Notes under the pieces: generated by a model
Databases searched by the model: none
Told to the model about the DNA's origin: nothing
The model's input: the letters and a program-made list of their open reading frames with translations, nothing else
Assembly (NCBI RefSeq): GCF_002222615.2
Contig: NZ_CP022412.2
Span: 4,216,001 to 4,280,000 of the forward strand
Source of the DNA: Bacteroides caccae
GTDB taxonomy: Bacteria > Bacteroidota > Bacteroidia > Bacteroidales > Bacteroidaceae
DNA length: 64,000 bases
Reading direction: 5' to 3'
Shown: positions 54,678 through 63,920 of the stretch, one piece after another
How the letters are laid out: every line of letters begins with the position of its first letter
Position numbering within the stretch: the first letter of the stretch is position 1
Program-made: the position numbers and the translations under genes

Positions 54678-55118
54678 ATGACTCCTCATTTCGACTTCTC
54701 CGAAGTCCCCTACTCCTTCGGCCTGTGCGCCGCCGAAAACTGCCCGAAAGCCTCAACCTGCCTGCGCCGGATTGCCATGCAGTATGCTCCTGTCAACAGA
54801 ATTTTCCTGCCGACGATGAACCCTAACCGGATAATAGCCGGAAAAGGTAAATGTGATTACTATTGTTCGAACGAGAAAACCCGCTTTGCACTTGGCTTTA
54901 CACGCACGGCAAATGCACTCACCGTGCGAATGGCAAGTACATTCCGCTACCGGATGATTAGCTACTTCGGACGCAAGAATTACTACTTGAAACGCCGGGG
55001 AGCACTGAAAATCACTCCTGCCGAACAGATATATGTCATAAACGTTGCTAAAGAACTGGGGGTAGTACTGAATGACTACTTCGACGGTTATATAGAAGAA
55101 TATAACTGGAACGCTTAG
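54678..55118 (+). CDS. Small Cys-containing protein, probably DUF6078 family
   Basis: A 146-residue protein without signal peptide. The N-terminal half has four Cys in CAAENCPKASTC...C-type spacing plus CDYYC (residues about 17-28 and 59-63), which might bind metal. The C-terminal half is basic with MISYFGRKNYYLKRRG, then ITPAEQIYVINVAKELG and an acidic end (YFDGYIEEYNW). I place it in DUF6078 from memory of Bacteroides annotations; function is unknown. It is transcribed opposite to PUL2 from its own promoter and ends ahead of a hairpin array facing the HTCS gene. Confidence 0.7.
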   Translation: MTPHFDFSEVPYSFGLCAAENCPKASTCLRRIAMQYAPVNRIFLPTMNPNRIIAGKGKCDYYCSNEKTRFALGFTRTANALTVRMASTFRYRMISYFGRKNYYLKRRGALKITPAEQIYVINVAKELGVVLNDYFDGYIEEYNWNA

Positions 55119-55150
55119 TCGTTCCTACCATGTCTTCGGAAGAAATTTAC

Positions 55151-55297
55151 GTTTCTACAGAGAACACTGTTATATCCCTTTAGAACCATGGTGGTTTCCC
55201 TAAAGGAAACGCCCGTTTCCTCGTAGAGATACGGGCGTATCCATATAGGGAAACTATCGTGCCCCATAGGGAAACGAGCGTATCCAATAAGGGAAAC
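55151..55297. repeat. Second array of 21-22-bp-period hairpins between convergent genes
   Basis: Five 17-18-nt imperfect palindromes start at 55194, 55215, 55237, 55259 and 55280 (GTTTCCCTAAAGGAAAC is the first). They have 6-nt arms of GT(T/A)TCC/GGGAAAC type and are separated by 4-nt spacers; one more likely degenerate unit lies at 55151-55165 (GTTTCTACAGAGAAC). The spacers GCCC and GGGC around the unit at 55215 also pair, extending its stem. The design (about 18-nt hairpin plus 4-nt spacer, period 22) equals that of the array at 13831 although the sequences differ. It separates the convergent DUF6078 and HTCS genes. Confidence 0.8.
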
Positions 55298-55341
55298 AAC
55301 AAGGAAACTGTAATACTCTAACAAACAGCTATATATCTTTA

Positions 55342-58300
55342 TCACGCTTTGCCTTGCTCCATGTATTCTTTGGGAGTCATGCCGTACTTTTTCTTGAAAC
55401 AAGTACTGAAATATTTCGGGTCGTTGAAGCCCACTGCAACGGCAAGGTCGGTAATCCTTATTTTACTTCGTCCGTCCATCAGTTTGCAGGCAGCAGTCAG
55501 CCGGACATTCAAGATAAACGCTGAAGGTGTCAATCCTGTCAACGATTTCAGTTTCTCTGTCAGCACTGTACGCGAAGCCCCCATCTCACTGACAAACTCC
55601 GCCTGGCCGAACTCCACATCATTCAGATGAGCATTCACGCAGTCTATCGCACGCTGAAGGAATGTCTCGTCAAGTGAAGTATACTCCAGTTTGTCTACTT
55701 CAAATACAACCTGCTTACGAAAATCAGCCCCTTTCCGTTCCTGCCGTTTCAGGCAATTCATAATCTGCGCATAAAGCAATGAAAAGTTGCATGGTTTACT
55801 GATATACCCGTCAGCCCCGGAGTTATATCCCTCTATCTGACTTTCTTCAGCCCGTTTGGCTGTCAACAGGATGACAGGAATGTGGCAATATTCGAATTTA
55901 TTCTTTATATACCTGCACAATTCTATGCCGTCCATCTCGGGCATCATAATATCGGAGACAACCAAGTCTATGCCCCCTTCTTGCAGCACTTCAAGCGCCT
56001 GTCTGCCATTTATGGCGGTTTTCACACGGAAATAGTTGGAAAGCAGATTAGAGAAAAGCATGCACAATTCTTCATTGTCATCGACAATCAACAGCGTATA
56101 GTCCTCCGGATGAAGTTCCGTTTTCTCGTCCGGCTCATCGCCTTCTTCCGTTTCATTGATATAAATCGGAACAGGAAAAGCTGTCTGTCTCTGCGCCGCC
56201 ACTGTCTCATCGAGCTCTTCCTGTCGGTAGGTTTCTTTATCGACAGGCAGCATGATACGGAAACAATTGCCCGTCTGCTCATTGCTAAATGCTTCGATTG
56301 TCCCATGATGGAGAGCTACCAGGTCTTTTACCAATGCCAGACCTATCCCCGTACCTATTGTATTATGTCTTCTGTAATCACCTTCATAGAAACGCTTGAA
56401 CAATCCGTCTATTGTTTTCTGTGTCATCAGTTCCCCGGTGTTGGTCACGTCAATCTGCAAGGTATATTCGTCCGCCAATGCCGCCCGGACGCATATCTGC
56501 CCGCCCTCCGGTGTATACTTCGCCGCATTCGACAAAAGATTGTACACTATCTTGTCGAGCTTGTCGGCATCGAAAAAACCAAAGATGATATCGGGAGTAC
56601 TTTCAAAAGAAAGAAGCTGGCGTCTCTTGCCAAGCAAAGGTATAAAGGCTTCCGCACAACTGCGCAAAAAAGAAGAGATGTCTCCATAAGATACACAAAT
56701 CTTCAGATTGCCGCTTTCCACCTTTCTAAATTCCAATACTTGCTGTATCAGACGCATCAGGCGGGTAGCATTGGCAGTCATCACCGTGTACAGTGTGCGT
56801 TTGTCTCCCCCGCTCTTCAGGTTTTCGAGCGAGGCAAGAATGATGCTCAGCGGAGTCATCAACTCATGGGTGATGTTTGTAAAGAACTGTAATTTCAAAT
56901 GGTTAATCTCCTGAATCTTCTGTTTCTCCATCTTGCCAATCTGAATCTCATGCTGCATGCGCATCTTATATCGCAGGAAACGAAAGACAAAATAGAGAAT
57001 CACCACAATAGCAACGGCATATAGGCAATAAGCCCACCACGTCAGCCAGGGAGCGGGAAGAATACGGACCTTCAGGGTTCTCTCCGTATTTCCCCACACA
57101 CCATCCTCGTTCGTTCCCTTCAAGCGGAACAGGTAAGTGCCCGTCGGCAGGTTATTATAAGTGGCAAAATGGCGTTGGGCATCCACCACGATTTCTTTAT
57201 CGTCATAGCCTTCCAGACGATAGGTATACATGTTCTCCTGCGGATTCACGTAATTCAAGAGAGAAAACTCGATAGTAAAGTTATTATCCTGATACTCAAG
57301 TGTGATTCCGTCTGTATAGTTCACGTCTTTCTCTGAGAATCGTCGCCTCTCTTCCGGCGTCATGCTTCTCAAAGAGCGATTGTGTACTTTGAAGTCTGTA
57401 AACACGAGGGGAAAAGAGGAAGGCTTATAGCCTGTCCTATCTACCATGAAACTTCGTATCCCGTGCGAACTTCCGAACATGAGCCTCCCTTCGGCCAGCC
57501 GACAACAGGACGCGCGATTGAACGAAAAAGTTTCCATATCATTGGCTACCGCATAATAGTTTATGTTTTCCAGTACGTGGGCTTCATTCATGGTAAAGGA
57601 AAGCACCGTATTATTGGTCGTTATCCATATCTTCCCCCGACTGTCTTCCACAATGTTGGTGATTCCCTTATTCTCTATGGTGGAGAAAGAAGTGATAGTT
57701 ACAAACATATCCTGCCGGCGGTCGTAGTAAGAAAGACCATTCCACATAGAGCCTGCCCAAATCTGCTGACGGGAATCGACCAACAGGCAAAAGATATTCT
57801 GCACATCACGCTTCTGCCCTACGGCGTAGCGCTTGTAAGTCTTGTCCTGCAAGTTGATGCGGACAATTCCTTCATAGTTGGTAGCAATCCATATATTCCG
57901 TTCCGCATCTTCCTTAATATCGAAGATACGTGAATGAAGGAATTCCAGTTCCGCACCGGGCATCCATTCCGACAGTTTATGAAACTGATCGTCCGCATCC
58001 AGAATATAAACTCCCTGCCGAGTACCTATCCATAAATTCCCTCCCGAATCTTCCATCAGCGTATGAATGCAATCGCTTTCGAATTTCTTCTCGGTCAGGC
58101 TGTTCAATGACCTTACTTTATGATTTTTCTCATCATAGAGCCAGATTCCACGGCTATAAGTGCCGAAGCAAATCTCCCCCGTTTTCTTTCTCCTGATAAT
58201 CGCGTCCACAGCAGACGTATACGGCAATTCCTTGAAATCGGGATGCTCCTGATAATTGACACAAGTATGTGTCCGGTCATTATAAAGAATCATTCCGAAA

Positions 58301-59445
58301 CCGATAATTCCCATCCAATATTCGTCGTTTCCGGCATAAAAGATACTCCGTATGGAACTCGTATTGTACAGTCCTCTCACCGTCTCCAACCGGTCAATGC
58401 CGAATTTCTTGTTTTCCGTCTGAATCTTACAAACACCGCCGCCGAACATGCTTATCCACATCTGATTGTCATGCGTACGCTGTATCGAGCTTACTTCATT
58501 GTAAGGCAGTTCTCCAATTTCACTACCCGGCAGGTAATTTTCGAAAGAATAGAAATCATTCTCATCGTGCATGATACTCAAACCGCTACGGGTGCCCACC
58601 CATATACGATGCGACTCGTCCTGCTCGATAGCATATACGATATTATCAAACAATGAATTCTCCTCACCTTCTACCCGATGAAAACGGTCGTACTGCATAC
58701 GTCCTGTCGTGTAGGGCGTTTTCAACTTCACAAGCCCCCTGTCCCAGGTTCCGACCCAAATCTGTTGCTTGTCGTCCTGATATACTACATTGGAAAAATA
58801 CAAGACCGGATCAAGATAGGTGTAAAATTTATTCCGCCCCGCATCGTAACGGTAAAGACCGCTTTCACAAGCTGCTATCCAAATGTCCCCCTGCGTATCT
58901 TCCATAATTGACGAGACTCCTCCCAACCGTCGGCTCGACAAATCAATCCGCTCAAATACATCCTCCGCTTTTCTCTTCCTGAAAAGCCCCCGGTCGCCTC
59001 CTACCCAAATATCCCCGTTCCTTGCACAAAAGATATCCGCTGCATTCAAAGATTCCAGTTTTTCACTTCCGATGCGCTCTATTACTCCGGTAAGCTTATG
59101 CAACTTGAACACTCCTTTTTCCGCAGCAATCCATAAATCTCCATCCTGATCCTCAGTCACAACATTCAGATAACAGTTGAAAGGTAAATTCGTTCCGTCA
59201 TTCAAACCATAATTCACCACACTGTAGCCGTCATAACGTACAAGTCCGTTGTAAGTAGGAAGCCAAATATATCCGTCGGAGTCCTGATACAGTATCCGCA
59301 CCTCATTGGTAGGCAATATGCTTGATGAAATGGGAATGAATTTTAAGTTGGAAGTGTACTTCCTCATATTTGTAGCATGGCTGTCCACTGATAGTATGCA
59401 GAGGAATAGCAAGAGCAGGGACAAATAAAAATATTTCTTTTTCAT
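55342..59445 (-). CDS. Hybrid two-component system regulator (HTCS) of PUL2
   Basis: A 1367-residue one-protein two-component system. A signal peptide (about 1-24, LSVDSHA) leads to a periplasmic sensor of about 14 Reg_prop blades in two propellers (YQDSDGYIWLPTYNGLVRYDG, SGGNLWIGTRQGVYIL) and a Y_Y_Y domain (about 690-785; YTYRLEGYDDKEIV). A TM follows near 800-822. Then come HisKA with the phospho-His near 861 (FFTNITHELMTPLS), HATPase (DKIVYNLLSNAAKYTPEGG, GTGIGLALVKDLV), a receiver with Asp near 1163 (VVSDIMMPEMDG) and a C-terminal AraC HTH (ITDLAVAVGFNDPKYFSTCFKKKYGMTPKEY). All domains look complete. It is the likely activator of PUL2, perhaps through the 59-bp element. Confidence 0.95.
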   Translation of the reverse strand: MKKKYFYLSLLLLFLCILSVDSHATNMRKYTSNLKFIPISSSILPTNEVRILYQDSDGYIWLPTYNGLVRYDGYSVVNYGLNDGTNLPFNCYLNVVTEDQDGDLWIAAEKGVFKLHKLTGVIERIGSEKLESLNAADIFCARNGDIWVGGDRGLFRKRKAEDVFERIDLSSRRLGGVSSIMEDTQGDIWIAACESGLYRYDAGRNKFYTYLDPVLYFSNVVYQDDKQQIWVGTWDRGLVKLKTPYTTGRMQYDRFHRVEGEENSLFDNIVYAIEQDESHRIWVGTRSGLSIMHDENDFYSFENYLPGSEIGELPYNEVSSIQRTHDNQMWISMFGGGVCKIQTENKKFGIDRLETVRGLYNTSSIRSIFYAGNDEYWMGIIGFGMILYNDRTHTCVNYQEHPDFKELPYTSAVDAIIRRKKTGEICFGTYSRGIWLYDEKNHKVRSLNSLTEKKFESDCIHTLMEDSGGNLWIGTRQGVYILDADDQFHKLSEWMPGAELEFLHSRIFDIKEDAERNIWIATNYEGIVRINLQDKTYKRYAVGQKRDVQNIFCLLVDSRQQIWAGSMWNGLSYYDRRQDMFVTITSFSTIENKGITNIVEDSRGKIWITTNNTVLSFTMNEAHVLENINYYAVANDMETFSFNRASCCRLAEGRLMFGSSHGIRSFMVDRTGYKPSSFPLVFTDFKVHNRSLRSMTPEERRRFSEKDVNYTDGITLEYQDNNFTIEFSLLNYVNPQENMYTYRLEGYDDKEIVVDAQRHFATYNNLPTGTYLFRLKGTNEDGVWGNTERTLKVRILPAPWLTWWAYCLYAVAIVVILYFVFRFLRYKMRMQHEIQIGKMEKQKIQEINHLKLQFFTNITHELMTPLSIILASLENLKSGGDKRTLYTVMTANATRLMRLIQQVLEFRKVESGNLKICVSYGDISSFLRSCAEAFIPLLGKRRQLLSFESTPDIIFGFFDADKLDKIVYNLLSNAAKYTPEGGQICVRAALADEYTLQIDVTNTGELMTQKTIDGLFKRFYEGDYRRHNTIGTGIGLALVKDLVALHHGTIEAFSNEQTGNCFRIMLPVDKETYRQEELDETVAAQRQTAFPVPIYINETEEGDEPDEKTELHPEDYTLLIVDDNEELCMLFSNLLSNYFRVKTAINGRQALEVLQEGGIDLVVSDIMMPEMDGIELCRYIKNKFEYCHIPVILLTAKRAEESQIEGYNSGADGYISKPCNFSLLYAQIMNCLKRQERKGADFRKQVVFEVDKLEYTSLDETFLQRAIDCVNAHLNDVEFGQAEFVSEMGASRTVLTEKLKSLTGLTPSAFILNVRLTAACKLMDGRSKIRITDLAVAVGFNDPKYFSTCFKKKYGMTPKEYMEQGKA

Positions 59446-59884
59446 AGCAGACTATTTCAGTCAATTAAATCTTAAGTTATGCAAAACTAATATTTTATCA
59501 AAAGAATTACAATATATAAACTGAAAATAACTAAAAAACATTGATAAACAAAAATTCGACCAATGCTTAAGCTTAGTAATTCTATAAACATTTTATCTAT
59601 TCTTTTCTAATCCAACAATAATTTATCATACTAAACATAAAAATAGCCAGTAAAAAACGTATTTTAAAATTCAAAGAAGAGTAAATATCCCTTTCAGTAT
59701 CTCAAATATATCGAAATATCTGTCAACCTATCGTATTAAGACTTTACCCCGTGTATGTCTCGATTGACATCTGCTGACATCTAACGACACGTGATGTCAC
59801 CGTTTTGAGAATCAGCATTTTATTCAATTTCAGCCACTATTTTTGAGCTGTCAAACGAAAACATTAATCTCAAAATGATGGATC
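59446..59884. other. AT-rich boundary between PUL2 and the ICE-type module
   Basis: This 439-bp gap has no convincing gene. Near the HTCS start, TAGTTTTG on the minus strand (59489-59482) can act as its -7 box. Near the other end TGACATCT occurs twice with a 10-bp period (59765-59772, 59775-59782) and its inverse GATGTCA lies at 59793-59799, resembling a protein-binding site ahead of the next gene. Base composition changes sharply after 59885. No direct repeat marking an element end could be identified. Confidence 0.5.
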
Positions 59885-61690
59885 ATGGCACAAGAAAAAG
59901 AAGTGAAAGAAAAACCGAAGCGGACGCGCAAAACGCAGAAATCCGCCAAAGAAAAGCCCTATGTGGAACAAATCAACGAACTACTGTTTGTCCACAACAA
60001 GGAGGACCCCAAAGCCGGTGTGCAAGCTGTCAGCGAAATTGACGGGGAAGGAAAGGTCAGGACGGTTCCTGCAGAAGAAAAGAACGAAAACTCCTTTCTG
60101 AAATTCGAGAAAAACTCCAGTATCCTCGAAAACTTCATCAGGAACTTCTGGAGCCAGCTCAAGGAACCTACACATTTCAGGCTCATACGAATGACCATCC
60201 ATGATTACAAGCAGAACAGGCAGGCAATCAAAGATTTGTCACAAGGCAAGGAAACGGACGCAGTAAAAGAGTTCCTCAAACGCTACGAAATCCGGCCGAG
60301 AGAAAACAAGGAACAGAGTAAGAACGAAAAAGAAACAGAAACAATGGCAAAGAAACAAAAATCAAACCCGCAGGAACAGGTACCACAACCGACAGTTTCA
60401 ACAGGACAACCGCAGGAACAGCAGGCACCACGCTACCGTTATGACGAGAACATGGTAAACTGGGACGCACTGGAAAAGATGGGCGTCTCCAAAACTTCCC
60501 TCGAACAACAGGGACTGCTGGATTCCATGCTGAAAGGATACAAAACCAACAAACTGGTTCCCCTAACACTGGCGCTGACAGGTGCCAGGGTCAAACTGGA
60601 CGCACGCCTCTCATTCATCACCATGCCGGACGGGCAGATCGGTCTGGGTATCCACGGTATCCGCAAGGAACCGGAACTGGAAAGGCCCTATTTCGGGCAC
60701 ATCTTCACGGAAGAGGACAAGAAGAACCTCCGTGAGACGGGAAACATGGGACGGGTGGCGGAACTGAACCTGAACGGAGGATCCTATACACCCTGTCTCA
60801 TCTCCATTGACAAGAATACCAACGAACTGGTTGCTGTACGACAGGAAAACGTATACATACCAAGTGAAGTGAAAGGTATCAGACTGACAGCGGATGAAAT
60901 AAACGCGCTGAAGGAAGGACAACCGGTATATGTGGACGGAATGACCTCAAAAAACGGGAAGCCGTTCGACGCCACACTCCAATACAGCGCGGAACGCAGG
61001 GGGCTGGAATTCATCTATCCGGAAAGCAAAGGGTTCAACCAGCAGAGCCTGGGAGGCGTACAGCTTTCACCCAACCAGATCAAGATGCTCAGCGAAGGAC
61101 ATACCATCCTTGTAGAGGACATGAAACGCACCGACGGAGCGCTGTTCTCCTCTTTCGTCACGCTGGACAAGGTGACCGGCCGGCCGCAATATACACGCCA
61201 TAATCCGGAGAACGGGGAAATATACATCCCGAAGGAAATCTGCAACGTGCTACTGACTCCCGAGGACAAGGAGGCACTACGCAAGGGGCAACCCGTCTTC
61301 CTTGAAAACATGCTCAACCGCAAGGGGGAAGAGTTCTCCTCCTTCGTCAAACTGGACATGAATACGGGCAGGCCGCAATACTCGCGTACACCGGACGGTT
61401 TCAGCGAGCGCCAGGTGCCGGTCGTTCCGGCGGAAGTATACGGGCATGTATTCACGGCACAGGAACGGGCCAACCTGCAGGACGGAAAAACCATACTCGT
61501 ATCGGACCTGAAAAGCGCCAACAACAAGACATTCAGTTCCTACCTGAAAGTGAACGCAAATTCTGGACAGCTGCAATACTTCCAGGAAAATCCCGACATA
61601 CGCCGCAATACGGCCCGGCGTGCCGCACAGGCGGACGACACGCAAAACCGGCAGCAGGAACAGAAGAAAGGAAGCAGACAGGCCGTATAA
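59885..61690 (+). CDS. DUF4099/DUF3945-repeat protein of a Bacteroidales conjugative element
   Basis: A 601-residue cytoplasmic protein. A Lys-rich N-terminus (EKPKRTRKTQKSAKEKP) and a charged segment to about 150 precede a Gln/Pro linker. A DUF4099-like domain follows (about 185-255; VNWDALEKMGVSKTSLEQQG, RVKLDARLSF). Five repeats of DUF3945 type, each about 60-65 residues, cover about 260-575; they share LTxxxxxxLxxGqpvxvxxM...FSSFVxLDxxTGRPQY. The last residues are Gln/Arg rich. Such proteins stand beside topB on Bacteroidales integrative conjugative elements; their biochemical role is unknown. The GC-rich codon use differs from the PUL genes to the left. Confidence 0.88.
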   Translation: MAQEKEVKEKPKRTRKTQKSAKEKPYVEQINELLFVHNKEDPKAGVQAVSEIDGEGKVRTVPAEEKNENSFLKFEKNSSILENFIRNFWSQLKEPTHFRLIRMTIHDYKQNRQAIKDLSQGKETDAVKEFLKRYEIRPRENKEQSKNEKETETMAKKQKSNPQEQVPQPTVSTGQPQEQQAPRYRYDENMVNWDALEKMGVSKTSLEQQGLLDSMLKGYKTNKLVPLTLALTGARVKLDARLSFITMPDGQIGLGIHGIRKEPELERPYFGHIFTEEDKKNLRETGNMGRVAELNLNGGSYTPCLISIDKNTNELVAVRQENVYIPSEVKGIRLTADEINALKEGQPVYVDGMTSKNGKPFDATLQYSAERRGLEFIYPESKGFNQQSLGGVQLSPNQIKMLSEGHTILVEDMKRTDGALFSSFVTLDKVTGRPQYTRHNPENGEIYIPKEICNVLLTPEDKEALRKGQPVFLENMLNRKGEEFSSFVKLDMNTGRPQYSRTPDGFSERQVPVVPAEVYGHVFTAQERANLQDGKTILVSDLKSANNKTFSSYLKVNANSGQLQYFQENPDIRRNTARRAAQADDTQNRQQEQKKGSRQAV

Positions 61691-61736
61691 AAAGAATACA
61701 AAAAAGAATCATTAACCATTCATAAGAGAAAAAGAC

Positions 61737-62012
61737 ATGAAGCAGAATGACAACCGGATATTCAGAAAGGAAGACCTTGACTGGAAAACACTGGAGACCA
61801 TCGGTATCCACAAAGAAGAACTGGAAAAAAGCGGGGACATGGAACTGCTCCTGCAAGGGGAGGAAACGGAAACCGTCCCATTGAAAATCCGTACTCCCGC
61901 ACTCCGCTTAACAATGGACGCCACCCTCAGGATCACGGTGGGGACGGACGGAAAGCCGGTAATGGAAATCAACGGGATCAGTCCCGAAGCGGAAAGCGAA
62001 GCCGGCGGATAA
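61737..62012 (+). CDS. Stand-alone DUF4099-like small protein
   Basis: A 91-residue protein homologous to the DUF4099 part of the preceding gene: LDWKTLETIGIHKEELEKSG aligns with VNWDALEKMGVSKTSLEQQG, and ALRLTMDATLRI with RVKLDARLSF. It has no DUF3945 repeats, so it is either a naturally short form or a truncated copy. It starts 46 bp after the larger protein and 94 bp before the topoisomerase gene, probably in one operon. Function unknown. Confidence 0.8.
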   Translation: MKQNDNRIFRKEDLDWKTLETIGIHKEELEKSGDMELLLQGEETETVPLKIRTPALRLTMDATLRITVGTDGKPVMEINGISPEAESEAGG

Positions 62013-62106
62013 TCCCTGCCCCATACAGACAGAATCAAAAGTATACACAATTTCCCCGTACCGGTTTTATTGCGAAGGTACGGGGAACATCAAATGAAAG
62101 AAGATC

Positions 62107-63867
62107 ATGATTGCGATATTGACAGACAAGCCCAATGTGGGAAAAGAGATAGCAAGAATTCTGGGAGCACATACCAGAGAGGACGGATACATGAGCGGGA
62201 ACGGGTACATGGTGACATGGACCTTCGGCAACATGCTTTCACTGGCCATGCCGAAGGATTACGGGATGGACCGCCCGGAACGCGGGGACTTCCCGATAAA
62301 TCCCGCCCCTTTCAGACTGATGGTAAAACACATCAGGACCGATACGGGATGGATACCGGACATCAACGCGGTCCTCCAGCTGAAAGTGATCGAAAAAGTA
62401 TTCGACGCCTGCGAAAGTATCATTGCGGCCACCGACGCCTCCCGGGAGGGAGAAATGGTCTTCAGGTACCTTTACCGGTATCTGGAATGCAGGAAACCCT
62501 ACCGCCGTCTATGGATCTCGTCACTTACGGACGAAGCCGTGCTGGAAGGAATGGGCAGCCTCAGGCCCGGCAGCCTGTATGATCGCATGTTTCTGGCAGC
62601 GGACAGCCGCAACAAGGCGGACTGGGTACTGGGACTCAACGCCAGCTATGCCCTCTGCCAGGCGACCGGAACGGGAAACAACTCACTGGGACGGGTGCAG
62701 ACACCCGTACTGGCAGCCATAAGCAGCCGTTACCGTGAACGTGAGAACCACATTGCCACGGACACCTTTCCGGTTTTTATCAGCCTGTGCAAAAATAACA
62801 CCCTGCTCAAAATGCGCTGCACGGAAGAATTCACGGACCGGGAGGCGGCTGCACGGCTTTACAGTGACTGCAAACTGGCCGGACATGCACGCGTCACCGC
62901 TGTCAGCAGGCAGATCAGGGAGATAGAGCCTCCAGCCCTCTACAACCTGACCGAACTCCAGAAAGACGCCAACAACTATTACGGAATGACTGCCGGAAAA
63001 TCACTTGAAATCGCACAGAGACTTTATGAGAAGAAACTGATTTCCTATCCGCGAACTGCCGGACGTTTCCTTCCACGGGACGTTTACGACAAACTGCCCC
63101 GTATCATGGAAAAAATCCTGAACAGGAAGGAATTCCGACCGTATGTCAGAAGCATGGGGATCAACATATTCGACCTGCCGGACAAGGTTGTCGACGAAGG
63201 ACAGGCGGCGGAACACCACGCCATCATCATTACCGATACATATCCGGAAGGATTAAACCGGGAGGAGATGCAGCTGTACATGATGATTATCGGACGGATG
63301 CTGGAAGCCTTCATGCCCGCATGCAGGGCGGAATACACCACCGTGGATGCCGTATGTGCCGCACGAAATTTCCGGTGTCATGCATGCCGCATCATTGAAA
63401 AGGGATGGTTCGGCATATTCGAAAGGGAAAGCGTCATTGCAGGAAGGGAATACGGCTTATCCCCCATCCCGCAACTGGAAAACGGGGAGACGGCCGCTGT
63501 TACCGGATGCAGCCTGATACACAGGAAGGACCTGCCCGTATCCGCATATACCGACGCGGAACTGATCACCTACATGGACACTGCCGGACTGGGAACGCCG
63601 GCCACGCGTACAGGAATCCTGCAGACCCTGATTGACCGCAAATATGTACGTTATTCAGGCAAATACATCATCCCCACACGAAAGGGGCTTTACATATATG
63701 AGACGGTACGGAACATGAAAATAGCGGGAACCGCACTGACTTCGGGCTGGGAGGCGCAACTGGCACGAATGGAAAGGGGAAAGCTTACACAGGAAGAATT
63801 CATGAAAGGGGTACTCAAACTCTCGGGAGAGGTAACGGAAGATATCTTCCGGAAATGTGAAAGATAG
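62107..63867 (+). CDS. topB: Type IA DNA topoisomerase III of conjugative element
   Basis: A 586-residue topoisomerase that cuts one DNA strand and passes another. The Toprim domain is N-terminal (ILTDKPNVGKEIARIL, then IIAATDASREGEMVFRYLYRY). The active-site Tyr lies in KLISYPRTAGRFLP, and IEPPALYNLTELQKDANNYYGM and GLGTPATRTGILQTLIDRKYV are family hallmarks. Two Toprim positions differ from E. coli TopB: the usual EKPS reads DKPN, and DADREGE reads DASREGE. Bacteroidales ICE enzymes commonly vary at the second site. No C-terminal zinc fingers are present. It follows DUF4099/DUF3945 genes, the normal ICE arrangement. Confidence 0.92.
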   Translation: MIAILTDKPNVGKEIARILGAHTREDGYMSGNGYMVTWTFGNMLSLAMPKDYGMDRPERGDFPINPAPFRLMVKHIRTDTGWIPDINAVLQLKVIEKVFDACESIIAATDASREGEMVFRYLYRYLECRKPYRRLWISSLTDEAVLEGMGSLRPGSLYDRMFLAADSRNKADWVLGLNASYALCQATGTGNNSLGRVQTPVLAAISSRYRERENHIATDTFPVFISLCKNNTLLKMRCTEEFTDREAAARLYSDCKLAGHARVTAVSRQIREIEPPALYNLTELQKDANNYYGMTAGKSLEIAQRLYEKKLISYPRTAGRFLPRDVYDKLPRIMEKILNRKEFRPYVRSMGINIFDLPDKVVDEGQAAEHHAIIITDTYPEGLNREEMQLYMMIIGRMLEAFMPACRAEYTTVDAVCAARNFRCHACRIIEKGWFGIFERESVIAGREYGLSPIPQLENGETAAVTGCSLIHRKDLPVSAYTDAELITYMDTAGLGTPATRTGILQTLIDRKYVRYSGKYIIPTRKGLYIYETVRNMKIAGTALTSGWEAQLARMERGKLTQEEFMKGVLKLSGEVTEDIFRKCER

Positions 63868-63887
63868 AAGCTATATATAGGAACGGG

Positions 63888-63920
63888 AAATGCAGGCTGA
63901 AAAGTCTGCATTTTTTATTT
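63888..63920 (+). terminator. Intrinsic terminator after topB
   Basis: AAATGCAG (63888-63895) pairs with CTGCATTT (63906-63913) across a 10-nt loop, followed by a T-rich run. It ends the topoisomerase operon. Downstream to 64000 a small GCCGC/GCGGC hairpin (63937-63952) precedes sequence without a recognisable gene. Confidence 0.8.
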
